DNA of 64,000 bases from W0P28-013 sp964570565. GTDB lineage: Bacteria > Bacteroidota > Bacteroidia > Bacteroidales > Paludibacteraceae. The stretch lies in contig CAZMYT010000004.1 of NCBI GenBank assembly GCA_964570565.1, forward strand, positions 186,001 through 250,000, read 5' to 3'. The translations under genes and the position numbers were made by a program. The notes under the pieces were generated by a model, which saw nothing but the letters and a program-made list of their open reading frames with translations, was not told where the DNA came from and did no database searches. Position 1 is the stretch's first letter. Each line of letters starts with the position of its first letter. This document shows positions 44,407-52,548 of this stretch, one piece after another.

Positions 44407-44414
44407 CAAAGATA
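44407..44414 (-). promoter_or_regulatory. Candidate -7 element for endonuclease gene C
   Basis: Reads TATCTTTG on the minus strand, 33 bases before the ATG at 44373. No -33 match. Confidence 0.45.
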
Positions 44415-44435
44415 TAGAAACTTTATCATAAAAAA

Positions 44436-44465
44436 AAAGAGTTGAACAAATTTGCTCAACTCTTT
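44436..44465 (-). terminator. Terminator of endonuclease gene D
   Basis: A 10-bp stem, AAAGAGTTGA (44436-44445) with TCAACTCTTT (44456-44465), continued inward after one mismatch by a self-complementary CAAATTTG. It closely resembles the terminator of gene C at 42505-42534. Confidence 0.8.
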
Positions 44466-44486
44466 AACAATTAATAAGATTTCTGC

Positions 44487-46001
44487 TTATTGGCAAGTGA
44501 TATTTATGACTTGATTTACAACCCCACCTGCAATGGTTATTGTGGCATTACCATTACTTACTTTGGTCACCGTGAGTGAAACTCCTGCAGCAGCATCTTC
44601 TGGTGAAATAGTCGCCGGTGAAACTGTTACAACGCCTGTATTGCTTGAGGCTACATTTACACTACTGGCTAAGTCTGAAATACGAACGTGTAGTGTTTTT
44701 GTGCCAGTACATGTTAACGCATTGGTTACTGTGGTACCTATAAGTACGAGTGGAGTAGAAGCAGGTGCTTGGGCTGATCCTGTAATAGTAAATGTTTCTT
44801 GTGTAGAATAACCTGTGCCAGTGCTATTAGTTGCAAATGCTTTGAAGTAATACGTTCCTTCAGGTAATGTACTAACATCAACACTAAAGGTTCCAGTGGT
44901 AGTGGCAGTAGTGGATGCCGCCATTTTGGTACCAGAACCATTAGCAAATCCACTTGTGTTGCTATAATAAATACCATTTTCTGTAATTGTAGCAGGGTCT
45001 CCTAAAGATGTAATATTACCGCCAGCGCTACCTTCGCTATAAGTAGGTGTTGTTACCGTAGGAACAGAACCTGATGAGCAAGATGAACAACCAAAAGAAC
45101 TTCCTGCAACAAAACCTGCTTCGAAAGAGCCACATAAACTACTCAAAGTGACGGTTGCATCTTTAGAGTTTCCCCAAAGATATTCTGCTAGGCAAGGGTA
45201 GTCGATGAAAGGGTTTCTATTACCCTGTGTTGCTTGAATACCATTATTTCTGTCAATTTCTTTTTGCGAAACCGGGTCTTGGCGATGCCATTTCATAAGG
45301 AGGTTAATGCCATAAGTGGTTAAACCATAGCCTCCAGATGATGTAAAGTCTTCTTTAAAAATTGCTTGTCCCTCAGTTGTAACAGTAAAAGTGCGACTTC
45401 CACCAGCATAACGCACGACCATACCCATGTAGCCACGAGCGAAATCACCTTTATATTCGTCTATTGGTTCAAATACTGTACCTGTGTATCCTGCTACTTT
45501 GGCGGGATCATTCGGTCCTAATTTGCTACCATTACCAGAGGTATAAGTGGGTGATGTTACTTCTCCAAAAGGGTAGTTTGAACGTTTACCATTAACAATT
45601 TTATCAGTCGGTACGAGGTGGAATAAATCGTTATATTCATCAGTACCTTCTGCACCAAACCAACTATTGGGTATAGAGTGTTCGCGGTTGTATACGTCAC
45701 ATTCATTTGAGCCAGTTCCCCCATCTTGATCTGTTCCAAAAGTAAATTCACAATTTGAATACATGTCCCACACTTTTCCATTTGCTTTTTTATCAGTGGT
45801 TTGAAAAGCAGTCCATAGGCCAGTATAGGTTAAAGAACTGTGCCCTGTGCTACTGACTGTAGTTAAAGCATCAAATAAGGTTTTACCTGATTTGTTATCA
45901 AGACCTGAATAATAGGCAGATGTAACAGCGGACATCCCCATTGTATAGGCTAGTAGCAAAGCTGCCAGCATTATACGTTTAAACATAAGAAGTGATTTCA
46001 T
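44487..46001 (-). CDS. Secreted endonuclease I family nuclease (paralogue D)
   Basis: A 504-residue exported protein (signal about 1-25, MKSLLMFKRIMLAALLLAYT; the start at 46001 is preferred over a 25-residue extension). The endonuclease I domain (about 28-310) shows YNREHSIPNSWFG (His 108), HLVPTDKIVNGKRSNYPFG, KGDFARGYMGMVVRY, LLMKWHRQDPVSQKE and TQGNRNPFIDYPCLAEYLWG. A CSSCSSG linker leads to the fibronectin-like module (about 330-410) and the C-terminal module (about 415-504, ending INITCQ). The last 170 residues resemble those of C far more than the catalytic domains do. It has its own promoter. Confidence 0.9.
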   Translation of the reverse strand: MKSLLMFKRIMLAALLLAYTMGMSAVTSAYYSGLDNKSGKTLFDALTTVSSTGHSSLTYTGLWTAFQTTDKKANGKVWDMYSNCEFTFGTDQDGGTGSNECDVYNREHSIPNSWFGAEGTDEYNDLFHLVPTDKIVNGKRSNYPFGEVTSPTYTSGNGSKLGPNDPAKVAGYTGTVFEPIDEYKGDFARGYMGMVVRYAGGSRTFTVTTEGQAIFKEDFTSSGGYGLTTYGINLLMKWHRQDPVSQKEIDRNNGIQATQGNRNPFIDYPCLAEYLWGNSKDATVTLSSLCGSFEAGFVAGSSFGCSSCSSGSVPTVTTPTYSEGSAGGNITSLGDPATITENGIYYSNTSGFANGSGTKMAASTTATTTGTFSVDVSTLPEGTYYFKAFATNSTGTGYSTQETFTITGSAQAPASTPLVLIGTTVTNALTCTGTKTLHVRISDLASSVNVASSNTGVVTVSPATISPEDAAAGVSLTVTKVSNGNATITIAGGVVNQVINITCQ

Positions 46002-46073
46002 TGTGTGATTTATTTTATTTATAATAGAAATAAGTACTTTACTAGAGTTACTTTCGGAAAAGCAAAATTTTGG

Positions 46074-46105
46074 CAAAAATAGAACTATTTTTCATAAAAA
46101 ACAAG
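46074..46105 (-). promoter_or_regulatory. Promoter for endonuclease gene D
   Basis: On the minus strand: CTTG (46105-46102), 20 bases, TATTTTTG (46081-46074). The leader is about 65 bases. Confidence 0.6.
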
Positions 46106-46178
46106 AAAAATGTGTTAATTATTTGTTGGTTTGGTCTATTTTTGTACAAATGGTAAGTTTTGGTGTGCTTTATGAATA

Positions 46179-46209
46179 ATGAAAGCCCAATGTATCATTG
46201 GGCTTTCAT
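46179..46209 (-). terminator. Hairpin after recQ
   Basis: A 14-bp perfect stem, 46179-46192 with 46196-46209, around a TAT loop, 27 bases after the recQ stop. No T-tract follows on the minus strand, so efficiency as a terminator is uncertain. Confidence 0.6.
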
Positions 46210-46235
46210 GAGTAAGATATGGTGAACGGTAAAAA

Positions 46236-48422
46236 TTAATTTCCCATTTCAGATAGGAATTTTACGCGAACTAAGCGAATTTCAATTTCGGAGTATTCAT
46301 CTTCTCCCAAATCACGTAGGGCATCACTGATATTATCCGTTTGTGCTTGATTTTTGAAGTATTCAAATATTTCTTCTAAATGTTCTTCGTCCATTATTTC
46401 ATTTAAGAAATAATCGATATTGATTTTGGTACCTGAATAAACAATCGTATCTATTTCGTCTAATAATTCGTTAAAATCGAGACCTTTCGATTCGGCTAAG
46501 TCATCAAGTGCCACTTGGCGGTCGATGGCTTGTATGATTTCGATTTTTAGTTTTGACTTATTAGCCACTGTACGTACACGTAAATCTTCAGGACGCTCGA
46601 TTTCATTTTCACGAACGTGAGTACGTATTAAATCAACAAATTCTTGACCATAACGTTTCGCTTTACCAGTACCAACACCAGGAATATTTTGAAGTTCTTC
46701 AATGGTAATAGGGTAGGTCGTAGCCATGGCTTCTAACGAAGGATCTTGGAATATAACAAATGGAGGTAACTCCATGTGTTTCGACATCTTTTTACGTAAA
46801 TCCTTGAGCATGGTGAATAAAGCTGGATCCATTGCCCCAGAACCACCGCCACGTTGTGGAGTTTCTTCCACTTCATCGTTGAATTCATTATCTTTGGAGA
46901 TAGGAAATGGGGTCGGATTTTTTAAATAGGCCTGACCAGCTTTGGTAATTTTTAATACACCGTAATTTTCTATTTCTTTAGCAATGTAACCATTAATCAT
47001 GGCTTGGCGAATGACCGCACCTAAAAGGGCGCCTTCTTCACCTGTAACGGAACCAAACATTTCTAACTCTTCGAGGTGATACGACTTGATTTCAGCGGTT
47101 TCTTTACCGTTGAGAATGTCGATGATAACTTCGGCTTTGAATTTTTCTTTGCCTGCTACCATCGTTTCTAATACTGCACATAATAAATCTTGAGCTTCCA
47201 CTTGTTTTTTAGGGTTGAGACAGTTATCACAATTACCGCAGTTGTCCTCAGTGTATTCCTCGCCGAAATAATGCAAAAGCAATTTGCGTCGACAAATAGA
47301 CGATTCGGCATAAGCGGCCGTTTCTATTAAAAGTTGTTTGCCGATTTCCTGTTCGGCTACAGGTTTACCTTGCATAAATTTTTCCAACTTTTGCAAGTCT
47401 TTGTTATTGTAAAAGGCGATACATAAACCTTCACCACCGTCGCGTCCAGCACGTCCAGTTTCTTGGTAATAGCCCTCCAAACTTTTGGGAATATCGTAAT
47501 GAATAACGTAGCGCACATCAGGTTTGTCAATTCCCATGCCAAAAGCAATGGTAGCAACTATAACTTCTACCTTTTCCATCAAGAATTTGTCTTGATTTTC
47601 GGACCGAATAGCCGAATCCATACCAGCGTGATAAGCTAATGCCGAAATACCGTTCAATTGTAGAGCTTCTGTAATTTCTTCTACCTTTTTACGGCTAAGA
47701 CAATAGATAATACCTGATTTGCCTGCCTGTGATTTTACGAATTTGATTAACTCTTTATCAATATTGTTGTTTTTAGGACGTACTTCGTAATAAAGATTTG
47801 GACGATTAAACGACGATTTAAACACCGATGCATTAGTCATGCCCAATGTTTTTTGAATATCGTGTTGTACTTTTGGGGTAGCAGTAGCGGTAAGTGCTAT
47901 CACAGGAGCTTTGCCTATTTCATTGATAATAGGTCGTATACGTCGATATTCAGGACGAAAATCATGTCCCCATTCTGAAATACAATGTGCTTCGTCTACG
48001 GCATAAAAAGAAATTTTGATAGTGCGTAAGAACGCCACATTTTCTTCTTTTGTAAGCGATTCAGGAGCAACGTACAACAATTTCGTTTTATTGCGTCGTA
48101 AATCAGCTTTTACTTCTTCAATAGCAGCTTTGTTGAGCGATGAATTTAAGAAATGAGCCACACCATCTTCTTCGCTGAAGTTACGCATAGCATCTACTTG
48201 ATTTTTCATCAAAGCGATGAGGGGCGAAATAACAATGGCAGTTCCTTCCATCATCAAGGACGGAAGTTGGTAGCACAACGATTTGCCACCTCCTGTAGGC
48301 ATTAATACAAATGTATCTTTGCCGTCCAAAACGTTTTGAATAATGGCCTCTTGATTCCCTTTAAAGGTATCAAAGCCAAATTTTTTCTTTAATTCTTCGG
48401 TTAAAACCGATTGTTTTGCCAT
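46236..48422 (-). CDS. recQ: ATP-dependent DNA helicase RecQ
   Basis: A 728-residue 3'-5' helicase used in recombination and fork repair. Motifs are LMPTGGGKSLCYQLP (I), VDEAHCISEWGHDFRPEY (II), LTATATPKV (III), and the C-terminal helicase half with GRAGRDGGEG (VI). A zinc-binding Cys cluster (NCGNCDNCLN near 395), a winged helix, and an HRDC domain (about 530-610) follow. An extra acidic C-terminal region (about 625-728) extends beyond E. coli RecQ, as in other Bacteroidota. AGAGG about nine bases before the ATG resembles a Shine-Dalgarno sequence. Confidence 0.95.
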   Translation of the reverse strand: MAKQSVLTEELKKKFGFDTFKGNQEAIIQNVLDGKDTFVLMPTGGGKSLCYQLPSLMMEGTAIVISPLIALMKNQVDAMRNFSEEDGVAHFLNSSLNKAAIEEVKADLRRNKTKLLYVAPESLTKEENVAFLRTIKISFYAVDEAHCISEWGHDFRPEYRRIRPIINEIGKAPVIALTATATPKVQHDIQKTLGMTNASVFKSSFNRPNLYYEVRPKNNNIDKELIKFVKSQAGKSGIIYCLSRKKVEEITEALQLNGISALAYHAGMDSAIRSENQDKFLMEKVEVIVATIAFGMGIDKPDVRYVIHYDIPKSLEGYYQETGRAGRDGGEGLCIAFYNNKDLQKLEKFMQGKPVAEQEIGKQLLIETAAYAESSICRRKLLLHYFGEEYTEDNCGNCDNCLNPKKQVEAQDLLCAVLETMVAGKEKFKAEVIIDILNGKETAEIKSYHLEELEMFGSVTGEEGALLGAVIRQAMINGYIAKEIENYGVLKITKAGQAYLKNPTPFPISKDNEFNDEVEETPQRGGGSGAMDPALFTMLKDLRKKMSKHMELPPFVIFQDPSLEAMATTYPITIEELQNIPGVGTGKAKRYGQEFVDLIRTHVRENEIERPEDLRVRTVANKSKLKIEIIQAIDRQVALDDLAESKGLDFNELLDEIDTIVYSGTKINIDYFLNEIMDEEHLEEIFEYFKNQAQTDNISDALRDLGEDEYSEIEIRLVRVKFLSEMGN

Positions 48423-48506
48423 TAAATATCCTCTGATTAATGAAAAAATGTCACAATAAAGCGGTCTGTTTTAAAGCAGATGTCTGGTTTTATTTTGGTG
48501 TATGAT

Positions 48507-48537
48507 TTTGATTATAAATCAATTGCCTCTATCTTTG
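48507..48537 (+). promoter_or_regulatory. Promoter-like match with no obvious gene
   Basis: TTTG (48507-48510), exactly 19 bases, TATCTTTG (48530-48537): a full consensus match. It points toward the DEAD-box gene, 290 bases away, and would overlap the recQ leader in antisense. Confidence 0.4.
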
Positions 48538-48581
48538 AGAGGTCTTATAGCGGCCATTTTGAATGGCGATGAATCATTAAA

Positions 48582-48614
48582 CAAATTTAAGTACAAAATT
48601 CTGATATATCCAAA
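48582..48614 (-). promoter_or_regulatory. Candidate recQ promoter
   Basis: On the minus strand: TTTG (48614-48611), 21 bases, TAAATTTG (48589-48582). It would give recQ a leader of about 150 bases. Confidence 0.4.
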
Positions 48615-48820
48615 TGTTTTTGCATAAAAATAATATAAATTCTCTAATTTAGGATGTATTTATGAAATTATCGGTGATAGATGTTGCAGGATAATACGCT
48701 ATACTGTTAAGGCTTAATACTTTAATTTATAATTATTTAGAATCTAAAGAGAAATTATCTTTTCTAACTCAATCGAATTTATTTTTAGGGCTTCATAGTG
48801 GAAAGCCTCTGAAAATGTAG

Positions 48821-48828
48821 TACTTTTG
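48821..48828 (+). promoter_or_regulatory. -7 element adjoining the DEAD-box gene start
   Basis: TACTTTTG ends five bases before the ATG at 48833, so transcription would start at about the start codon. No -33 match is clear. Confidence 0.45.
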
Positions 48829-48832
48829 CAGC

Positions 48833-50143
48833 ATGAATACTTCTTTACAAGATACGAGTCAATTATTGGCTAAATTGGGCGTTACCACGCTCAATCCCAT
48901 GCAAAAGCATGCTATTGCTGCCATACAAGAAAAGCCAGAAGTGGTGCTACTTTCTCCCACAGGAACAGGTAAAACGCTCGCTTTTATGGTGCCAATTATC
49001 GAACAGATTAATCCTGATTTAGCCCAAATACAAGCGTTAATATTAGTGCCAAGTCGCGAATTGGCTCAACAAATTGAGCAAGTTGTGCGTGCCTTAGGTG
49101 CTGGTTTTAAAGCAAATGCCATATATGGAGGACGCGCAGGTTATCAGGATAAGTTGGACTTAAAACATCCTCCAGCATTACTTATTGGTACGCCAGGACG
49201 TGTGGCCGACCATTTGCGCCGTGGTAGTTTTAATACGGATGCTATTCAAACTATCGTACTCGATGAATTTGATAAATCGCTGGAAATTGGTTTTGAAAAA
49301 GACATGGCTGAAATCATTAATGCGTTGCCTAAAGTCAAAAAACGTATCTTAACTTCAGCTACCACCAAAACCGAATTGCCAGGATTTTTACGGATGAAAC
49401 AGCCCTTGATTCTTGATTATTTGTGGCAGGGCAATAAGCATTTACGTATGCGTAGCGTGATGGCTACTTCGTTCGATACGCGCGAAACGTTAGCTAAATT
49501 ATTGGTTCACTTGGGCAATCAGCCAGGTATTATTTTTTGTAATTTCAAAGAATCGATACGCGATGTGAGTGAAACGCTCACTCGAAAGGGAATTGAACAT
49601 GGTTGCTTTTCGAGTAATATGGATCAGAATGAACGCGAAAAGGTGTTGGTAAAATTTCGCAATGGCACGTTGCAATTGATTGTGGCTTCCGATTTGGCAG
49701 CGCGTGGATTAGATATTCCAGAGCTACGGTTTATTATTCATTTTGAATTGCCTAATACGGAGACTGATTTTACACATCGAAATGGTAGAACAGCTCGTAT
49801 GAATAGCGACGGTACGGCGTATATTATCATTGCTCGCAATCAACCATTACGCGAGTATTTGCCTGAGTTGAAAGAGGAAAAATTAGCAGACAATAAACAA
49901 CTTCAAAAGTCGAAGATAAAAACGCTTTACATAGCGGGCGGTCGTCGCGATAAAATATCCAAAGCTGATATCGCTGGTTTATTCTTAAAGCAAGGACAGT
50001 TGAACGCCACGGAACTAGGTCGCATCGAAGTTAAACAGGATTGCGCTTATGTGGCTGTGCCGGCTTCTAAAACGGGTAAACTCGTCGATTTACTCAATAA
50101 TAGTAAGCTGAAGACGAAACGTGTTCGCATCAGTGAATTATAA
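48833..50143 (+). CDS. DEAD-box RNA helicase (DEFD variant)
   Basis: A 436-residue RNA helicase. Motifs are the Q-motif region (LNPMQKHAIAAI), LSPTGTGKT (I), TPGRVADH (Ib), DEFD in place of DEAD (VLDEFDKSL, II), TSATTK (III), ASDLAARGLDIPE (V) and HRNGRTAR (VI). The C-terminus (about 370-436) carries a DbpA-like RNA-binding fold, judged from AGGRRDKISKADIAGLFL, the start of the DbpA RBD pattern. It may assist 23S rRNA/ribosome assembly, but the match is by eye. It is terminated by a hairpin shared with the convergent NlpC gene. Confidence 0.92.
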   Translation: MNTSLQDTSQLLAKLGVTTLNPMQKHAIAAIQEKPEVVLLSPTGTGKTLAFMVPIIEQINPDLAQIQALILVPSRELAQQIEQVVRALGAGFKANAIYGGRAGYQDKLDLKHPPALLIGTPGRVADHLRRGSFNTDAIQTIVLDEFDKSLEIGFEKDMAEIINALPKVKKRILTSATTKTELPGFLRMKQPLILDYLWQGNKHLRMRSVMATSFDTRETLAKLLVHLGNQPGIIFCNFKESIRDVSETLTRKGIEHGCFSSNMDQNEREKVLVKFRNGTLQLIVASDLAARGLDIPELRFIIHFELPNTETDFTHRNGRTARMNSDGTAYIIIARNQPLREYLPELKEEKLADNKQLQKSKIKTLYIAGGRRDKISKADIAGLFLKQGQLNATELGRIEVKQDCAYVAVPASKTGKLVDLLNNSKLKTKRVRISEL

Positions 50144-50150
50144 CAAAACG

Positions 50151-50180
50151 ACGCCCGATTTATCAAAGTAAATCGGGCGT
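50151..50180. terminator. Bidirectional terminator between DEAD-box and NlpC/P60 genes
   Basis: A 12-bp perfect stem, ACGCCCGATTTA (50151-50162) with TAAATCGGGCGT (50169-50180), and a 6-base loop. The flanks pair partly further out. Confidence 0.85.
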
Positions 50181-50186
50181 TGTTGT

Positions 50187-50936
50187 TTAACGGGTTATCG
50201 TGAGGTCTTGTCCGATGCGAATATTATTCGACGATAAATTATTGAGTTCTTTCAACGTATCCACCGAAATATTGTATCGACGTGCCAGCGAATAGAGTGT
50301 ATCTCCTTTTTGTACGGAGTGTATAATGGGAGTTTGTGGTTCAGGAACCGCTTCTGGAGTTGGTTCCAATGCCAAAGGTGTAGGTGCAGTAATGGTATTC
50401 AACGAAAAATCGGTATTGTTAAAAACGCGTGAAGCGCCCACTAAACGGTTGTTATAATAAGGTTCACGACTATGACTGATAACGATGCCACTACTGGTAG
50501 AAGCGTGTAAAAAGTCAAACGCACCATTTTTTAAGCTATCACTTACCACAATTCCTACGTGACCGATGCTGCCATTGCGTCGGTGACCTTCAAAATAGAC
50601 CAAGTCGCCTTTACGTATGGAATCAATGGGTATATACATGGTTGCTTTGTATTGTGCCGTGGCAGAATGTGGCAAATTGAATCCAAATTGTTTCAACAAA
50701 TACGACGTAAATCCAGAGCAATCAAATCGAGTTGGTCCTGTTCCACCATATTTATAAGGCTGACCAATAAATGTTTTACCAAATGTTACAATAGAGTCGA
50801 CCGAAATGCCATAGGGGAGTGGTTTTAATAAAAATGAACTCGATACAATCGAATCTTCATTGATAGTAGTAGCCTTTAACGCGACAGTGGTGCTTATTAA
50901 GCAAAATCCAAATGTTATTTTTTTTATAAAATTCAT
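50187..50936 (-). CDS. NlpC/P60 cell-wall hydrolase with C-terminal LysM
   Basis: A 249-residue exported protein (signal about 1-22, MNFIKKITFGFCLISTTVA). An NlpC/P60 domain (about 45-170) has the catalytic Cys in FDCSGFTSYLL, His in GHVGIVVSD and a polar third residue in FLHAST. A Pro-rich linker leads to a LysM peptidoglycan-binding domain (about 200-247, VQKGDTLYSLARRYNISVDTL is the region). It cleaves stem peptides in peptidoglycan. The start at 50936 lies two bases after the maf stop; the TTG codon three codons upstream would overlap maf. Confidence 0.93.
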   Translation of the reverse strand: MNFIKKITFGFCLISTTVALKATTINEDSIVSSSFLLKPLPYGISVDSIVTFGKTFIGQPYKYGGTGPTRFDCSGFTSYLLKQFGFNLPHSATAQYKATMYIPIDSIRKGDLVYFEGHRRNGSIGHVGIVVSDSLKNGAFDFLHASTSSGIVISHSREPYYNNRLVGASRVFNNTDFSLNTITAPTPLALEPTPEAVPEPQTPIIHSVQKGDTLYSLARRYNISVDTLKELNNLSSNNIRIGQDLTITR

Positions 50937-50938
50937 TC

Positions 50939-51517
50939 TTACCAATTTTTTAATAGTGTGTACAGTCGTTGTACGGGCAATCCCATGACATTGTAAAAGG
51001 AGCCATCAATGCGTTCAACGCCAATATATCCAATCCATTCTTGTACGCCATAACTACCAGCTTTATCCATCGGTCGGTATTTCTCGATGTAATAGTTAAT
51101 TTCATCGTCCGAGAATGAGGCAAACGTCACTTTTGAAATGGCTGCAAATGTCTCTTGTCGTTCAGTGGTCGTAACACACACGCCAGTAATGACGTCATGT
51201 GTTTTGCCTGAAAGTGCTCGTAACATCTTTTTAGCATCCGCTTCGTCTTTGGGTTTTCCGTATACAATGCCATCGAGCCATACAATCGTGTCGGCTGTAA
51301 TAAGCATGTCTTGTGGCGTCAGTGTGTTCCGGTAAGCGTCTGCTTTTTGTTGTGCCAAAAACATCGGAATTTCTTCACCTTGCAATGTGGCAGGGTAGTT
51401 TTCTTCTAATCCGTCAATCACTTTTACGGTAAAATTCACATCTAATCCATGCAGTAATTCCTGACGGCGTGGCGATTGTGAACCAAGAATGATGTTGTAT
51501 GGCAAATTATTCAACAT
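50939..51517 (-). CDS. maf: Maf family nucleotide pyrophosphatase
   Basis: A 192-residue protein of the Maf/YhdE family, which hydrolyses dTTP/UTP or modified nucleotides to the monophosphate. Motifs are LGSQSPRRQELL at the N-terminus, TADTIVWLDGIVYGKPKD in the middle, and DKAGSYGVQEWIGYIGVE, with the catalytic Asp/Lys set in place. The length is typical. It sits in a tight operon between the prenyltransferase and NlpC/P60 genes. Confidence 0.94.
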   Translation of the reverse strand: MLNNLPYNIILGSQSPRRQELLHGLDVNFTVKVIDGLEENYPATLQGEEIPMFLAQQKADAYRNTLTPQDMLITADTIVWLDGIVYGKPKDEADAKKMLRALSGKTHDVITGVCVTTTERQETFAAISKVTFASFSDDEINYYIEKYRPMDKAGSYGVQEWIGYIGVERIDGSFYNVMGLPVQRLYTLLKNW

Positions 51518-51529
51518 AACCAGTTGTGA

Positions 51530-52510
51530 TTAAAGTACTTGAAATAACCCCAAAAACACTAATCCATAGGCTTTGGCTAGTAAATAATAATACACCAAGC
51601 TGTATAAAACGCCAAAAACCATAATGAATTTAGCGAGTGTAGCAGCGTGTTGTAAAGCTTGGCAATTTTTACTCCACAATAAGACTAACAAACAGATGCT
51701 AGGTGCTACAATACCGAATAGAAAATAACGTATCGTAATCGAACCATCATTTGGCAGGTGGAAGTAGGTGATAATTAACCATCCTAAAGCCGTAACCGAT
51801 AATACAATGAGCGCACTCACAATCCATTTTGTCCATGTGGTGCCACATACAATAGGAATCGTGCGACATTCCATTTCACGATCGCCATATTCATCTTGCA
51901 TATCTTTAATGATTTCGCGAATCAAGGTCCAAATAAACGCAAAGGCAGTAAATCCCGCAATCCAGATATAGAGTGTGCGTATCACCGGTGTTTCTTGAAT
52001 CAAATCGCCATAATTTTGAGAGAGCAGAGTGCTTTCTACAATCACAGGCAACAGCGGAACCAAAGCGGCTGAAAGGGCAATGATAAGGTTACCAATAATA
52101 AATTGACGTTTGTACGACGCAGAATAAAACCACAACATACCTGGTACCACCACAAAAATTAGGCCTAAAGTCGTATTGCGTAACATCACCGCAACGACTA
52201 AACCAATCAAAACCCCTAAGCCAGTCAAAACTTGATATAAGCGCATGGCGGTTGGTTTTTCTATAATCGTGCCAATCAATACGCGGTCAGGACGATTGAT
52301 GCGGTCTATTTTTAAATCGAAGTAATCATTGATTACATAACCGCCAGCGGCAATGAGAACCGTTGCCAAAATCACACACAACAGCATCCACAATGGTGTG
52401 AGCGTGTAGAGGTTGAACATGGCTAATGTGGGCATTATAATGGCTTTGGCCATTAATAACTGTATGGCAATGATAAACAGTAAATTTTTGTAACGAATGA
52501 GTTTGTGCAT
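51530..52510 (-). CDS. UbiA-family prenyltransferase
   Basis: A 326-residue integral membrane protein with about eight transmembrane segments and both Asp-rich motifs of UbiA enzymes: NDYFDLKIDRINRPDR (about residues 60-75) and DMQDEYGDREMECRTIP (about 208-224). In databases its type is often called geranylgeranylglycerol-phosphate geranylgeranyltransferase, by analogy with archaea, but Bacteroidota are not known to make archaeal lipids. The true acceptor is unknown; menaquinone synthesis is not implied by its neighbours. It lies between KdsC-like and Maf genes. Confidence 0.88.
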   Translation of the reverse strand: MHKLIRYKNLLFIIAIQLLMAKAIIMPTLAMFNLYTLTPLWMLLCVILATVLIAAGGYVINDYFDLKIDRINRPDRVLIGTIIEKPTAMRLYQVLTGLGVLIGLVVAVMLRNTTLGLIFVVVPGMLWFYSASYKRQFIIGNLIIALSAALVPLLPVIVESTLLSQNYGDLIQETPVIRTLYIWIAGFTAFAFIWTLIREIIKDMQDEYGDREMECRTIPIVCGTTWTKWIVSALIVLSVTALGWLIITYFHLPNDGSITIRYFLFGIVAPSICLLVLLWSKNCQALQHAATLAKFIMVFGVLYSLVYYYLLAKAYGLVFLGLFQVL

Positions 52511-52548
52511 AAGTCTTTGTATAATAATGAATTGTATGTTGTGTTAGT

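Larger units (their letters stand above)
48423..48832. other. 410-bp gap between divergent recQ and a DEAD-box helicase gene
   Basis: No gene of credible length is present. It holds the -7 element of the DEAD-box gene at 48821-48828, a promoter-like match on each strand (48507-48537 plus, 48582-48614 minus), and a small perfect hairpin GCCATT-TTG-AATGGC at 48553-48567. The only ATG frames are very short (for example 10 codons at 48662). Most of it is AT-rich and otherwise without a visible feature. Confidence 0.5.

Noticed and set aside
40723..46001. Endonuclease genes as T9SS cargo
   Set aside because: Their C-termini lack the YPNP-type start and the GxxV-type end of type A sorting domains and match each other instead.
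48662..48694. 10-codon frame in the recQ upstream gap
   Set aside because: Too short, with no Shine-Dalgarno sequence or downstream context; it is expected by chance.
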